Positions 10,631-23,665 of a DNA stretch of 64,000 bases are shown here, piece after piece. The number at the start of each line of letters is the position of its first letter. The first letter of the stretch is position 1. Origin of the DNA: Rhabditophanes sp. KR3021 (taxonomy: Eukaryota; Nematoda; Chromadorea; Rhabditida; Alloionematidae); the NCBI GenBank assembly GCA_963281155.1, contig CAUJLY010000001.1:806001-870000 (forward strand). Reading direction: 5' to 3'. The notes beneath the pieces were generated by a model. The model saw only the letters and a program-made list of their open reading frames with translations, was not told where the DNA came from and did not search any database. The position numbers and the translations under genes are program-made.

Positions 10631-12180
10631 ATTAGTTAAAAGTATTGAATAAATTACAAAATAGTGGACAAATTTGATATCAATAAAGTTAGTTAGTTAT
10701 AGTTTGATGAGAGTCTAGTTGCTTGATAGAGTCATTTATATGATGAAATAGTCCTATTCACAAACCGTTGAACTCATAAAATAAATGAATGCTAATTCTT
10801 AATATAGCTGAATATGTATGAATGGTTTCTATAATCAAACCTTATTATTAAATGAAAAAAAGATAAAACGAAGTACTTACGATTATCTATTTTTGACGAC
10901 TAAGTAAAACAAAAATAATATAATTATTGTCATTGTTAGTTGCATTTAGATAACAACTTTTGAAATCAATTCGTGATTAAGGTAGGATCATTGAATAATG
11001 CATAGTCAAAATGTCATATCAACTTCTTAATAATCATTATTGCTAAACATTTTGGTAGCGATGATCATGCTTGAAATATTTGATAACAATAAGTAATACA
11101 AATGTTTTCCAAAACACATATAAGTATTATATTAATAACAAGGCCCCAAATCAGCCATATTTACTTCGTTTATACTAAAAGTTCAATAACATCTGTGGTT
11201 TCATCATTTAATTCATGTTTTATTATGGCCTTACAAATCTCTTTTATTAATTTGGTTCAGATTATTTTTTATTTTTCACATCAAACCAGCTTTTATTGTA
11301 TTTGATAGAAGGATAATTGAAAGTTGCAAATCCATTTATTGTAGGGTGGTTCCATTTCAAAAATCCATTCGATATTTCTATATTTTTCAAAAACGTGATT
11401 TTGTATATAAATGTCTGTTTGGATACTTTAAACTATGTAAATACACATCCGAGAACCAATTAATATCGCAAAGACTGCTGCGATCATAAATGTAAAATTG
11501 TATTGCTTCTATTTACATGCACTAGGACATGACTAACTAAAGAAACCCAGACCAACTATCTGTATCATCAATTAAGTTCATCGACAATCGTTTGGAAGGT
11601 ACATGGTCTATCGATTAAAAAATGGAATGAATTTATTTTAAATCGGACTTCCTTATATGCATTTAGGATTCATCTAAGTTAGAATTTAAAATGATTTATC
11701 AAGTAAATTGTGTCATTTTAAATACAAATTTCCTCCAACCCATTCAACAACACTAAAGATTTCCTAATGTTCATGTTTTGGTAAATTAATTATTAAAAGT
11801 AGTGCAGTGTTAATTTGTTTTTTCGCAAAATTTGAATATAATTGTTTTGACTATCGTATATCATAGCCATATTTATTACTTAATTACACCTCACAGTGAA
11901 GATGGAATGTAAAAATATAGATATTTTTCCTTAACAACAGTGGTTCGATGTATTAAATGGCAATGTTCATAAGCTTTCAAAAGAAAGAAAACAATTCAAT
12001 GAGCTGTACTATTAAAATGAATAGAATCCGTTTACGTTACTAATGCAGGCATATTTTCAAAGGGAATAGGATGATAATAATGCAAATTACCGTTTAAATA
12101 ACGGAACAATGATTGTAAATATTGCTCTTACTTATAATTATCAGAAAAATATCCTCCGATAATCATTTACCAATTTACAT
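10631..12180. other. AT-rich intergenic region
   Basis: About 1.5 kb between divergent genes. A 67-codon ORF at 11102-11305 has no recognisable feature and is taken as chance. Nothing else is seen. Confidence 0.5.
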
Positions 12181-13228
12181 ATGTTTGAGATATATATTGA
12201 AAATATTATCTTATTAGCATGGAGCGTCATTTCACTAATTCTTCAGACTTTTTTATTTTACTTTGTTCTCATCCAAATAATAATAAAAAACGAAACTTAT
12301 TCAAGTGGATTTTACACAATTTTATTATGCAATTACTTTTTTTCAACTATTTTCTTTATATGGAGTATAGTTGTTCAAAGATTCGTAAATTTAGGTGTTT
12401 TTTCTGAATACATTAGAAGCATTGAATGGGTTCCGGGTGTTGATATATTTTTTACAGCAACTGTCATGGTTTACATGTGTTTTAATACAATTTTAATAGC
12501 CGCAAATAGATATTACGCCATGTCTTTTCCTTTGAAATATAACAGAGTAAGTTTTTGAACTTGTTGGATTAATTATTTGTTATACTAGTGTTTTTCAATA
12601 AAACGAATTTTGTTTTATTGTCCGTGTTTATTTTTACTTGCTTCAACGAATGTATTTACAAGACTTGATTTGACGGCAGCTTATCAACTAGTAAATGGAG
12701 GAACTGATATTTATATAACAAATTACACTAATCAAAAAGGTGTCATGGGCACACGAATATTGCTTACCTCCTTCACATCAATAAGCTTCATAATTTCAAC
12801 AATATTTAACTTTTTGAATGTTTTAAAATTCAAACAATTAAACGGCTCAAATGCATTAAACACAAAAAATAGAAAATCCGAAATATTGTTCTTCTATTAT
12901 TCTTTGTTACAAAATTTTTGTATCTTGTTCTTTGCATTAGCATATATCATTAGAGTTTTTGGTTCAGTTTTTAATTATCAAATAGTTACTCTTGTGTCGG
13001 TGAATATTTGGACTTGGATTACGTCTGTTCTCTCATTTAGTGATGTGTATTTTATATTCATTTTTAAGTAAGTTATTACAAAAAGGAGTAATTTAATTAA
13101 AAAATTATTTCAGCAAAAATATTAGAAATGATGTCATGGCGTTTTACAGTTTTAAAAAGAACAAGATTCACCAAACAAAGATAAAAATTCAAAATAACTC
13201 ATTAAAGCGTTCACAAATCAATTCATAA
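12181..13228 (+). CDS. Srx-like serpentine chemoreceptor
   Basis: Three exons, 12181-12546, 12589-13067 and 13114-13228 (introns 42 and 46 nt), give 319 residues with seven hydrophobic helices. The TM3 end reads AANRYYAMSFPLKY, the Srx-type NRY/FxAI-P-Y pattern. The last exon begins NKNIRNDVMAFYSF, the typical basic post-TM7 tail. Exon 2 is exactly 479 nt, the same as in the paralogue at 13741, and splice positions match, so both genes derive from one duplication. The predicted role is a GPCR in chemosensory cilia. The ligand is unknown. The Srx assignment is by motif and is moderately sure. Confidence 0.8.
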
Positions 13229-13740
13229 AATGACTAATAAAGTAAATTATAATTGTGCTGATAATACAACGGATGTGTTCATGCAAGTAAAAAGTTCATA
13301 CAGCATTATCTGTAATTAAATTAAAAATATCGTGAGCTTCAATTTAGTCAACTGACGTATTATATAATTAAAATCACGCTTTCACACATTATCCTGCGAA
13401 CATTCACAGTGATATACAATGTAAAAGAAACTATAAACTTCCTTCTTCCAAAGACTATAAACTTTCTTTCATTAGCTTAAATAAATATTTCTAATTTACA
13501 TATCCCATTGAATTCTCCAAGCCTAGTTATTGCCTTGTTTTCATTATTCAAATTATTTTCCGCAAACAACTTTAACCTTCCCTGAAATTATGAACAAATA
13601 ATGCAGGTGAACTCATGTTATTAATATAAACATAGTAAACATAAATATCCTTTACAAAGCCTCAGATAATATTTTTTATTATAAATTGAAAGCAACGTTA
13701 TTTATGAGTCACAAAAACCATACTACATTTTGGATCTAGA
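13229..13740. other. Spacer between Srx paralogues
   Basis: About 500 bases of AT-rich DNA between two tandem receptor genes. No gene or RNA signal was recognised. Confidence 0.4.
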
Positions 13741-14785
13741 ATGGCTTTTGGATATTTGGGCGAGTATGTTGATGATATTTGCTTATTTTCATGGACAGTC
13801 ATTTCAATAACTTTACAATGTCTTTTCTTTTTCTTTGTATTTATAAATATAATACGAAAAAATGATGCCTATTACACTGGCTTTTCTGTTATTCTGATTA
13901 TTAACTTCTGTTTTACTACAATTTTCTTTATATTTTCAACAATTACGAGAAGGTTTATAAATTTTGGGTTTTTTTCTGATCAACTTAAAAGCGTACCATG
14001 GGTATCTGCATTTTCTATTTATATGGAAGCAACTATCATTGGTTATTTGTGTTTAAATTGTGCATTATTAGCTGTTAACAGATATCTGGCAATCCATTTA
14101 AGTGTCCGTTATGAAAAGGTATGATTTAAGAATTTACATTTTTACCATTTTTTAGTATTTTTCTGTTAAACACGTTTTTTTGTATTGCTTCGCCTTGATC
14201 CTAATATCCTCGACAACTATAATTGTCCGTTTAAATTTGAAAGCATCATATACCTTAGTGCCAGGAAAAACTCACATATATCAGCCAACTTACTCCGATC
14301 AAATTCTTGTCTATCCTTCCAGAATAATGCTGGCATCATGTGCTTCAATAAGCTTCATCATCTCAACTACCTTAAATTACATAACTGTAGTCAAACTGAA
14401 GAAGCTTACATTCTCGAATTCATACATTTTAAAAAATAAAAGATCTGAACAAGTTTTCCTGTACTATTCTTTACTGCAAAATGGCTGTATTATAATATTT
14501 GCTGCTATTTATGTTTTAAGGTTGATAACTTCAATGCATGGAGCAAATCCTGTTGTAGTTGTTTCTGAAAATTTGTGGACTTGGATTTGTTCAATTTTAT
14601 CTTTCAGTGATGTTTATTTTTTATTGCTTTTTAAGTAAGTCATATTAATTTGTCCTTAATACCTATATTTAATTAGTGAAAAAGTACGACATGATTTCCT
14701 GCGTTTTTACAGTTGTTCCGGAAATGTCTCTGATGTTGTAAGAGTGAAAACGTTGATATCAAGTCAGGAAAGAAGCAGACGTTGA
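13741..14785 (+). CDS. Srx-like serpentine chemoreceptor (paralogue)
   Basis: Three exons, 13741-14118, 14156-14634 and 14677-14785 (introns 37 and 42 nt), give 321 residues. AVNRYLAIHLSVRY ends TM3. Exon 2 opens YFSVKHVFLYCFALILISS, matching CFSIKRILFYCPCLFLLAS in the 12181 gene. The tail begins NEKVRHDFLRFYS. Intron phases are identical to those of the upstream paralogue. Seven membrane helices are visible and no signal peptide is expected. The short second intron (14635-14676) starts right after the TM7 Phe codon and, if ignored, produces an apparent stop after 152 codons of exon 2. Confidence 0.8.
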
Positions 14786-15758
14786 ATTATCATCAATTTC
14801 TCCGGAAGATTATTTTAGGATCGTTAAAACATTTGCTTCAAGAAACAAGTAGTAATCATTTATTTGTTTTTGTTCCGAGCATTTTTTAATAAATATTGTA
14901 AAACGTAAACCTTTGTTTGACAAAAGAATAACCCTTTAATTATTGTTGACCACAGTACGATGAAACGAACTTAGCAAAAATTATCACGTTGTTATAAATA
15001 AATTACATCATGTCTAACAAGAAAAATCTTTCAATTTTGCCTTACTATAATATAAACCATGCATATCATTGACGAATTTGCACCCTAAAGGGTAAATTCT
15101 TAGAAAACAAAAGAACAATGAATCTAATTAAGCAACTCATTTGTATTTATAAATAAAGTAGTTAATCAAGAGTATATAGTACTTACATTGCTTATGCATC
15201 AAAAAAGATTTAACCACCCTTAAATATACTTTCCGGTAATAACATTTGCGCATCCCACTATAATCACGATTTATACAAAAAGTGGTTAACCAATTTATAT
15301 TTTAAATAAATATTAAACTAGCTTATATTACAGTTTTATAATTGAAAATAATTATCATACATTTAAAGTAACAGAAGTGTAGAGATGTCCATGTCTACAT
15401 TCAATACATTCAAACAATGTGATAGGATGTAACATATAAATATAAGAATACAAAACAATATCTCTTTTTTCAACTTCTATCAAAGTCTGTTAAATATATT
15501 TTTGCGCTACGAAACATTTTTTGCGTTTGTAAATCCATAATCGACAATCAGTCTGATTCATTTTGTATATGCTTTTTTTGCTTAGCACGTATCTCTCTTT
15601 GGATAAATGACAAAATATATGCCGATGATTTACCAGATTTCACAAAACAACTACCTCATCAAATATTTATTAAACGAAATTTATCTTGTCAAGTGAGAGA
15701 AGGATATATTTATATTCTTTACATCCACTTGTTAAATAAAAGTTTGTAAATTTCCTAA
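14786..15758. other. Convergent intergenic region
   Basis: Nearly 1 kb between the 3' ends of convergent receptor genes. AT-rich, with no gene-like signal. Confidence 0.45.
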
Positions 15759-16732
15759 TTATGATGAGGGCACTCTTCGACTGGTACCTTGATGTAAGGT
15801 GGTGAAAGCAGTTTGAACAGTCATTACTTGATTTTTATTCCTGAATAAAGTTTGTAAATATTTTAAAACATCATTGTGGAACAATCCTATGAAAATACCT
15901 AAAACCAACAATTAAAATGATGTCCTTTAAACTAACCATCAAAAGCATGATACGAGTTCCACATCAATGTATTGAAGAAAAATTTTGTGTTTGGTGTTGT
16001 AGCATACATCTTTTCGAGCACATGAAAACACACTAGCATAAAAGCCAAATAAAAATTTGACATAAGTGCTTGGAAAAAAATTCTCACCTCCATATTAAGA
16101 TTGGGCGAATTTGTTGTTGGTATCTCTTGTAGTGAGCCATATTTTTTCACATACATGTATCTCAGTATTAGCAGAATATCTGACAAAAAGATTAATAGAG
16201 AAAATATGACTCCGAGATAAAAATCAAATGCCAGAGACATTACGTTACAAACTGGCGATTCGGTGTAGTTCCATGTTAACCCATTAAATGAAAATGAACA
16301 TACAGTTGAAATTGATGCTGGAGTGACCATTAAAATAGAAATGATAGATATGACAAGAATTGCGATGAAAACATTTTTGGTAGAGAAATAATAATTATAT
16401 CTGAAGTAATAATGAATTGCAAAATACCGATTTACAGCTAGCACAAATCTTGTAAAATATCCAGCATAATAGCCAACCAAAGCAATTTGCCCTAAACGTT
16501 CATTCACAAACAATGGAATCGCCAACAATTCAAAATGCATTACTGGAACGATGAATAAATTTGGCATCAAAACAAGACAGTTTGCAGCTAGAAAAAAAGA
16601 AGCTAAAATAGAAAATGCTCCTATGTTTCTTGTAAGGAAAGCAAAGTAGATTGAGCAGAAAAAATTAACAATTGCTCCGATTAATGTGACAACAATAAAT
16701 GGATATATTAAATACATATCAATTAATTGCAT
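15759..16732 (-). CDS. Srx-type serpentine chemoreceptor
   Basis: Two - strand exons, 15937-16732 and 15759-15898, joined across a 38-nt intron (15899-15936), give 311 residues. Srx hallmarks are GAFSILASFFLAAN in TM2, AVNRYFAIHYYFRYN at the end of TM3, EVRIFFQALMSNFYLAF in TM6 and YHAFDGIFIGLFHNDV across the splice at TM7. The last motif only appears after joining the exons, which strongly supports the intron. It is more canonical than the two + strand Srx-like genes and lies tail-to-tail with them. The predicted role is a chemosensory GPCR. The ligand is unknown. Confidence 0.85.
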
Positions 16733-17040
16733 GACACTTCAGGAATATTATAAGTAATAATTTTCAAAGTGAGCTTAAACATAGTTTAAATAGGCAAATA
16801 ACATGTTTTAGAGACTATTTCCCACCATGCTCTAACAAAATTAAACTATTATTCCCATTGATGACTCAAGGTAGTTATAATCAGGAGTTTCTTAATATTA
16901 TGAAGTACAACGATAATATCTCATAACCACGGTTGCATAAGGAAATGACAAAGGGTGAGAATACTTCCCTCAACTCCTATAAATTGTGTGCTTTGTTTGT
17001 TGTCAATTTACTTTATAAAAACATTGTCTAGTTTGATAGT
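16733..17040. other. Spacer between same-strand receptor genes
   Basis: About 300 bases holding the presumed promoter of the 15759-16732 gene and the 3' end of the Srt gene to its right. No clear TATA box stands out. Confidence 0.3.
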
Positions 17041-18095
17041 TTACTTTTGCACTGCTATTTTAACAGTGCTTTTCCCTGGCAAAGCCATCTTTAGATTGAA
17101 ATATCTTTTCAATATTTTAGGAAATAAATCAACATAAATATGGGACCTGATTGTTTTGTTACAAAGAGATAATGAAAATGAACCACACCCATGAGACATG
17201 ATCCAGCCCATTTGCCCGGAAACTATCAAAGCTTCATTTACGATAAACGTATTCATAACAATGTAGATTAATGATGATGCCATTGTCATCCTAAAAAAAT
17301 AAAACCATACAAATATTTTAGAACTTACGTGCATAGTAAAATTGCTTGTATTAACAAACTTTTTTGGGAACTTGATAATTTATAACTATTTTGACTTCTT
17401 TTAAATTTGCAAAATAGTGTTCCTAGAAACACCGCATACATACTTAATAAACCAACAACAACGACAATGTTATTAATCACTTCGGCATAATTTGTATATA
17501 CGATGCCTTTGGTGAAATCCTTGACTGTAATTTGGTAATATGGATTGTAGAACCAGGCTCCAGACTTTTTTGAAGTATAAAGTAAAGCAGGGGCAAAGAA
17601 ACTCATTTTAACACCATACAAAATAGATGCAAAAAGCCAAACTAACATTTTGCGCCCTTCAAATAGATAATTCCATACCTTCGGAAGGCAAATATCTAGG
17701 CATCTATTAAACCCCAAAACTAAACACAAAAAACAACTTATATTCCATCCACACAAGCCAAAAGTTCCTGTACAAAGAATGAAGTATGGCTTTGAACAAT
17801 AGACATCCCCTTCAATTGTCAACCATCCAGTAATCAATCCAGCTGGGATCAATGCCAAAACATCAATACAAGCCAGAAATAATATTAATTTATAATTTGA
17901 ATTTTTCAATAAATCTTTTCGCACCAAAATTATTATTGCTGGCACATATAACGTTATACAAACTATACCTACAATAATGTAAGCTATTCCTAGAATTAAA
18001 TTTGGATCTCCCTCAGCTCTCCATTCTGATTGAGTCATTCCGTCGCAGGGGTAGTTTTTTTGAATAAAGTCTGGAGCAAGTACAAATTGCGTCAT
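17041..18095 (-). CDS. Srt-type serpentine chemoreceptor (array copy 1)
   Basis: Two exons, 17329-18095 and 17041-17290, with a 38-nt intron (17291-17328), give 338 residues. The N-terminus carries the Srt signature Y-P-C-x3-M-T-x2-EW-x3-G-x-PN-x3-G. Other family marks are FNRCLDI after TM3 and SSSQKSLLIQAI before TM6. The last two helices are in exon 2, ending with FFNKT-like SLCNKTIRSHIY. It is the leftmost of three tandem Srt genes sharing the same intron position and phase. It is more diverged than the other two: TM6 reads LLCTMTMASS where they read MICSMSLIAA. Confidence 0.85.
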
Positions 18096-18674
18096 TATAA
18101 GTCCAGAGTAATCTTATTTTGTTTCACAAATAAAGTCTTTCTTAACGATCTAGACTTGCATATTTTTAGAAAATATAAATGAAATCACTACACACAAAAA
18201 GTATAATAGACAACTCGAATGTCGTACTTTTCAATAAATGTGTATAACAAATGCATATACATTCACAATACGAATATTTTGATACAAATTTTGTAATTCG
18301 TTTGACAAATGTAAATGTATTTTCCAAAAAAATGTTATGTACTCGTTGAGATATCCTAAATGTTAATGATTTTTCGTGTGTACTCATTTTTGATTTCAGC
18401 ATCGAAAATAACGAATAACATGCAATTTAGGTTGCATTCCATATTAAAAATCTTTAAAGACAGGTGACTACAATAAAGTTTTGTTTTTAAAAAACCTTTT
18501 AGGCTAATTAAGTATGTACTTTATAATACAAACTATAAGCTTAAATGTCATTATACATTTTAAGGGCAACCCGATATTATACTTACGTACTAAATGAATA
18601 ATAATTTGTCATGATTAGAAGATATATTACAATTCAAAACAGTTTCAAAGGTTTGTTTTATTATCATATTAAAG
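18096..18674. other. Spacer between Srt genes
   Basis: About 580 bases, AT-rich, holding the presumed promoter of copy 1 and the 3' region of copy 2. A 78-codon ORF at 18166-18402 has no recognisable feature. Confidence 0.35.
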
Positions 18675-19745
18675 TTATGGTAATTTAGTTAGTCTAGGAT
18701 GCATTTGAGTAGCATTTGTTCCGATATTAACTTTAGTGCTACTTTTCTTTACAATGCCAAATAGGAAATGCTTTAAAATATGCTTCTGAATTGTTTTATT
18801 GAAGAATATTAAGGTAATTGATCCAATTGAATGACTCATTATCCAAGTAAGCTGTCCAAAAACTTCTAAAGACGAGCCTACACTGAAGAAGTTCATCCAA
18901 ATATATATTATAGCAGCAATCAAAGACATGCTAAATTAAATAAGATTAATAAAAGTTTCAATTTCAATAGCTTGCCTGCAGATCATTCCAGTTTGAATTA
19001 ATAGGCTTTTCTGAGAGTGTGTTAGAGTATGCGATTCTCGACCTTTTTTATACTTATGAAACATCAACAAAATAAATATTCCATAAAGAAGAGGTAATAA
19101 AATAACTACAATACAGTTATTTACCGTATGAGGATAATTTACATACGTGTCTTTCACACCTATTTTTGTTATTAAGTGAAATGGATCGAAAAACCAAGCA
19201 TTTGATCCGTTTTTTGATGAAAATATCAAAGTCGGAGTAAATAGACTTATAAATAAACCATAGATTGCGGAACTAATGATCCAGAGTATGGTTTTCTTTC
19301 CTTCAAAGAAATAATTTGCCCAATTTTGATCATAAACATCTAAAGATCTGTTCAAAGCTAAAATCAGACACAAATAACAAGCATCACACCAACCAGTCAT
19401 CCCAATAATTCCACTAATATAAATCAACTTCTCATGGGTACAATAAACATCTCCATGATAAGTCAAATAACCCGTCACAGTGCCATTAATTGTCAAAGTC
19501 ACGCAATCAACACAGCAAAGATACAATAGTAACTTGTAACATGAATGTTGCAACAATTCTTTCTTAGATAGAACCATCAAAATCGGTAAATATAAAGTTA
19601 TGAAAAAGATGCCAAGTGAAAAGTATGTTGTGCCTAAGATTGAATTAGATCGTCCTTCAGCTTTCCATTCTTCATAAGTCATTTTAGAACATGAGTACTT
19701 TTCCTCTAAGAGACTAGGTAACAGATTAAATTGAAATAGTTGCAT
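18675..19745 (-). CDS. Srt-type serpentine chemoreceptor (array copy 2)
   Basis: Two exons, 18976-19745 and 18675-18930, give 341 residues. The intron (18931-18975, 45 nt) starts with GC (GCAAGC), not GT. The equivalent intron of copy 3 has GTAGTT at the same place, and only the GC donor restores the family sequence MICSMSLIAA. The Srt signature YSCSKMTYEEWKAEG is present near the N-terminus, with LNRSLDV after TM3 and LTHSQKSLLIQTG before TM6. The start was set at the ATG at 19745 (MQLFQFNLL), in line with the other copies. The open frame continues 17 codons upstream to a TTG behind an acceptor-like TTTCAG. Confidence 0.83.
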
Positions 19746-19995
19746 CGTTAAATGAAGTTTTGATAGCAAACCAAACTGAAACAAAATACGATACAAACTT
19801 TATTAAAAATAAATCATAGTTAGCTATATTTAAAAAAAATAACGTCATCAAAATGGTTATTATTTGGCATTTACAAGAAATACAATTACTACACACAAAA
19901 TACATAAAAAGATATTTATCAAAGTTAATAGAATATTTTTAAAATTATTGTACTTTTATGAACAGTTGTACTTTTGAGGAAAAGGTCACATCTAG

Positions 19996-21109
19996 TTAGG
20001 TAATTTTGATAAGTCTAGCCCTAATTTTCATAATTTTTGTATTTGTGACAGTCTTCTTCCCATCAATGCCGATCCATTTTTTGAGAAAGGCTGGACAGAA
20101 CATATCATAAATATGGGTGCGAACTGTTTTGTTGAAGAAAACCAAACTGATTGCTCCTGAAGATTGGTCCAGAATCCAAGTAATTTGGCCTGTCACAATC
20201 AAAGGCGCACTTACATTAACGAAATTCATTGACAAATAAATTGAAGCTGCTATCAAGGACATACTAAAAGACTTTATTAGATCACAGAATAATATTCAAT
20301 AACTACCTGCAGATCATTCCAGTCTGGATTAATAGACTTTTCTGAGAACTTGTCAGTTTTAAATTATTCGAGTTTTTTTTGTACTTGTAAAATAAAATAA
20401 CTATGAAAATGGAGTACATGGTTGGCAAAGCAACTATAATGATGACGTTATTTGCCGTTTGATTCCAATTTATGTAAGTTGTCTCACTATGGATCTTTTC
20501 TATACCATGGTAAGGGTCAAAAAACCATGCCCATGATTGCTTAGACGAAAATGAAAGTGATGGTGTAAAAAGACACATCAATAAACCATAACATTGGGCA
20601 ATTCCTAACCATATCAGAGTTCTTTTGCCAGAAAATAATAAATTCAGCAAATATGGGCTTGTGATGTCAATAATTCTGTTAAAAGCTAGTATCAAACAGA
20701 GAAGACAAGATTCTGTCCACCCCATAAACGAACACATACCACAAATATAGATTACATATGGGTCGGTACAAAAAACTGATCCTAAAATTGTGAACCAACC
20801 AGTTGCAATGGCAATAAAAATTAAGGTGAAGCAATCAACACAACTAAGAAACATTATGATTTTGTAGCATGAATTCTTAATAAGATCTTTTTTGGTTAAC
20901 ACTACTATAACAGGAATACACAAGAAAACGAATACAAATCCTAAAGCCATATAAACAATTCCTAAAGCCAAATTAGGCTCTCTTTCAGCTAGCCATTCTT
21001 CCGGAGTCAGTTGATCACATGAATATTCTTCTTTCCAAAGACTTGGTAAAAAGTTAAATCTTATCTTCACTACCGCATTATATTGAAGTTTAGATTTAGA
21101 ATTATTCAT
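19996..21109 (-). CDS. Srt-type serpentine chemoreceptor (array copy 3)
   Basis: Two exons, 20307-21109 and 19996-20263, with a 43-nt GT-AG intron (20264-20306), give 356 residues. The Srt signature YSCDQLTPEEWLAE lies near residue 35, followed by EPNLALGIVYMALG. FNRIIDI marks the end of TM3, and SSQKSLLIQTGMIC precedes the splice. Exon 2 begins with MSLIAAS and ends with a Lys-rich tail after FFNKTVRTHIY. It is closest to copy 2, and the two probably arose by local duplication. The predicted role is a ciliary chemosensory GPCR. Confidence 0.85.
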
Positions 21110-21347
21110 TTTAAATACAAAAAAGACTATTCAGCAAAGTTAAAACTTTAAAGATAATGATGAGTAGGTTAAAATTGTGAATGAGTCAATATATTATGAG
21201 TACATTTTATAAAATGAAAACAACAAATAAAGTCTAAATTTAAATGATTGCCATTTTGATTCATTGTACTGAATAATAAATTGACTGGAAGAGTTCATTA
21301 CCGGAACATTCAGTAAAAAAAGTGTTTGTTGCTAAAAAAAGTATTCA

Positions 21348-22924
21348 CTAAACGTCTGTGATTTGGAATTCATAGTAAGCTGCTTTGAAAACACCACCAA
21401 ATTCTTTTTCAAGACTTGGGAGTGGCTTGCCTGGTGGAGCTTCTAATTTAAACTTTTGGATTATTCGGGTGATGATTAAGAATAGTTCCATTACAGCCAT
21501 TCCTTCCCCTGCACATTGTCTTTTTCCTGAATCAAATAATAACAAATAAATAAAATAAAAAACTTACCCATACTAAATGGCACCAACTTTTCACTCAATT
21601 TCTTGTTGATAGTAACCATATCTTCATTCAAAAAGCGTTCAGGAATAAATTTTTCGGGTTCAATAAAATCTTTGTCATACTGAAGTACACTCCAAATTTG
21701 AGGAAAGATCATAGTACCTTTTGGAATCTTATGTCCCTGAATCTCAGTATCTTCAAGAGTCTTGTGCGAGACATTAAAAGGCAGGATATTGGCGAAACGT
21801 TGAATCTCCATGACCACAGCAGTGCAATAAGGTAAACGAGCCTTATCTTTCATTGATATCAAAGCGTCTGGCCCGATAACATTCATAATTTCCTCTCTCA
21901 TTTTGGCTTGTTTTTCGGGATGTGCTCCCAATATGTTCACAGAAAAGCCAGAAGTGGTGCTTGTAGTCTCAGCCCCTGCAATCATCAAATCTGCAACAAC
22001 GGCATGCAATTCTTCTTTGTTTAGGTAACCTTTTCCTTGTTCGTCAGCCACTTTGTTTAGATAATAATGAACAAAATTAGTTGCTTCTTGTCCCTCAACC
22101 CATGTGTCAGCAACTGCATCACAATTTTTAATGACTTCATCATAAAATACTTCTTGGTCTTCACTTCCGTTGATTTTAAAAAATTTCTTCAGAAAAGCAA
22201 TGATCCAAGGATTGCGAGAAAAGTACATATACAAAAATATTTTCTTATCTCTTCTAATATGCTTGATAGCATGATCTAGATGTTCAATTACTTCTTGAAA
22301 ACCATGTGAATCTTCATAGGAATTAGTAATTCCGAACATGACGTCTCCGATGATATTTGCGACACAAATTTGCAATGGCCATCTGAGGTCAATGGGTTTA
22401 TTCTTGTGTTTATCCATGTATTCGAGCATACCATCAATGCTTGAATTGACACGTTCCTCCATCAGATTCTTACCCATCCCGAAATCTCTCAAAGCATGAA
22501 TAGCAACACGCCTCTGAGCAACCCAATTTTCGTTTTCTGAAAAAATAACTCCCCCATTTTGTTTACGTTGGAACAATAGGTCTGGATATACTTGTGGTCT
22601 ACCAGCAAACACGTCACCCTTTTTAACTAAAGCTTCTTTGATAGCTTCAAAAGAAGTCAAAATTACAACTGGTGTTGGTAAAAATAATGTAAATACATCG
22701 CCATAAGTCTTTGAAAAGTCGTGAAAAGCTTGCTGTGTATTAGTAGCGGGAAGCTAAATAAACAAACATATTTGAATATTACCTAATAAATTACATACCG
22801 ACAAAATATTCCCAATCAAAAAGTGCGGTTTGGGTCCTTTAGGGAACCTTTTAACATCATCGTAAAACTTCTTGATGTACAATGTAATAGCTATGACAGC
22901 CAAACAAACGAATAATGTAAACAT
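21348..22924 (-). CDS. Cytochrome P450, CYP2-clan (nematode CYP33/14/35-like)
   Basis: Three exons, 22799-22924, 21568-22753 and 21348-21526 (introns 45 and 41 nt), give 496 residues, a normal microsomal P450 length. The N-terminus is a membrane anchor ([17 protein letters not shown]) followed by a basic-proline hinge (RFPKGPKP). The I-helix oxygen-activation motif is [10 protein letters not shown]. The K-helix ExxR is EIQR. The haem-binding loop [12 protein letters not shown] spans the last splice, with the cysteine ligand in exon 3. The C-terminus is [12 protein letters not shown]. It is an NADPH-reductase-dependent monooxygenase of the ER membrane. CYP2-clan members in nematodes act mostly on xenobiotics or fatty acids. 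A related gene lies at 53397-54972. The substrate is unknown. Confidence 0.92.
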
Positions 22925-23665
22925 GTTACTAAGATAAATTATAGTTTTAACATTTTTTGGTCATCTATTTATGGAGATGGTGGGTACAAAGAAGCACAGA
23001 TTTAATGAGATAATTGTGCATTGGTGAATGTGTTGTGTGTTTTTGGAAAGCGACGGTTATTTTGTGCAGTTGTGAAGCTTTTGAGAAGGTTACTTTAGTT
23101 AATAGGTAGAATTAGATATAATCAGTGCAAAAAATCGCTATTGATAAGTGAATATTTTTACATGTTAATAAAAGGTAGATTGATGTTATAATGTTGCGCA
23201 AACCAACATTTCTTAGCTAAATAGGTGGTAAAAAAGTGTTTATTTGGGTTTAATTTATTGATATCTTAAAACAGACAAAAATAAGTACCTATGCAATAAA
23301 TATTTGTTAGTATAACAGCAAAAATTATTATATGTATTCGCAGAACAATTCTTTCCGTAATTAAAAAAGGATTTTTTCCAATCACTTCAACAAAACCTAT
23401 TAAACGATATAAAATTGTTTACAGCACCAGACTCATCCATCCACCAAAATTTATATAATCTGCGTCAAAAGTTGATTATTATTGTCACAGGAGGTAAAGT
23501 TCATTCAAAAAATATGTTATCGGTACGTCAAAAATAATACTCTTTTAAGTAAATAAAAATGTTTCCGACATTCTTTATCTATTCAATTCTTTTGCTATGA
23601 ATTTTGTGATGTTTGGCAGAATAACATTTAAAGTAACTTTGGAAAAAACTAAAACTTTTAAAAAT
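22925..23665. other. Intergenic region upstream of the P450
   Basis: About 740 bases of AT-rich DNA holding the P450 promoter and the 3' region of the next - strand gene. No other gene-like signal was recognised. Confidence 0.4.

Noticed and set aside
11102..11305. 67-codon + strand ORF
   Set aside because: Too short, with no signal, domain or splice context.
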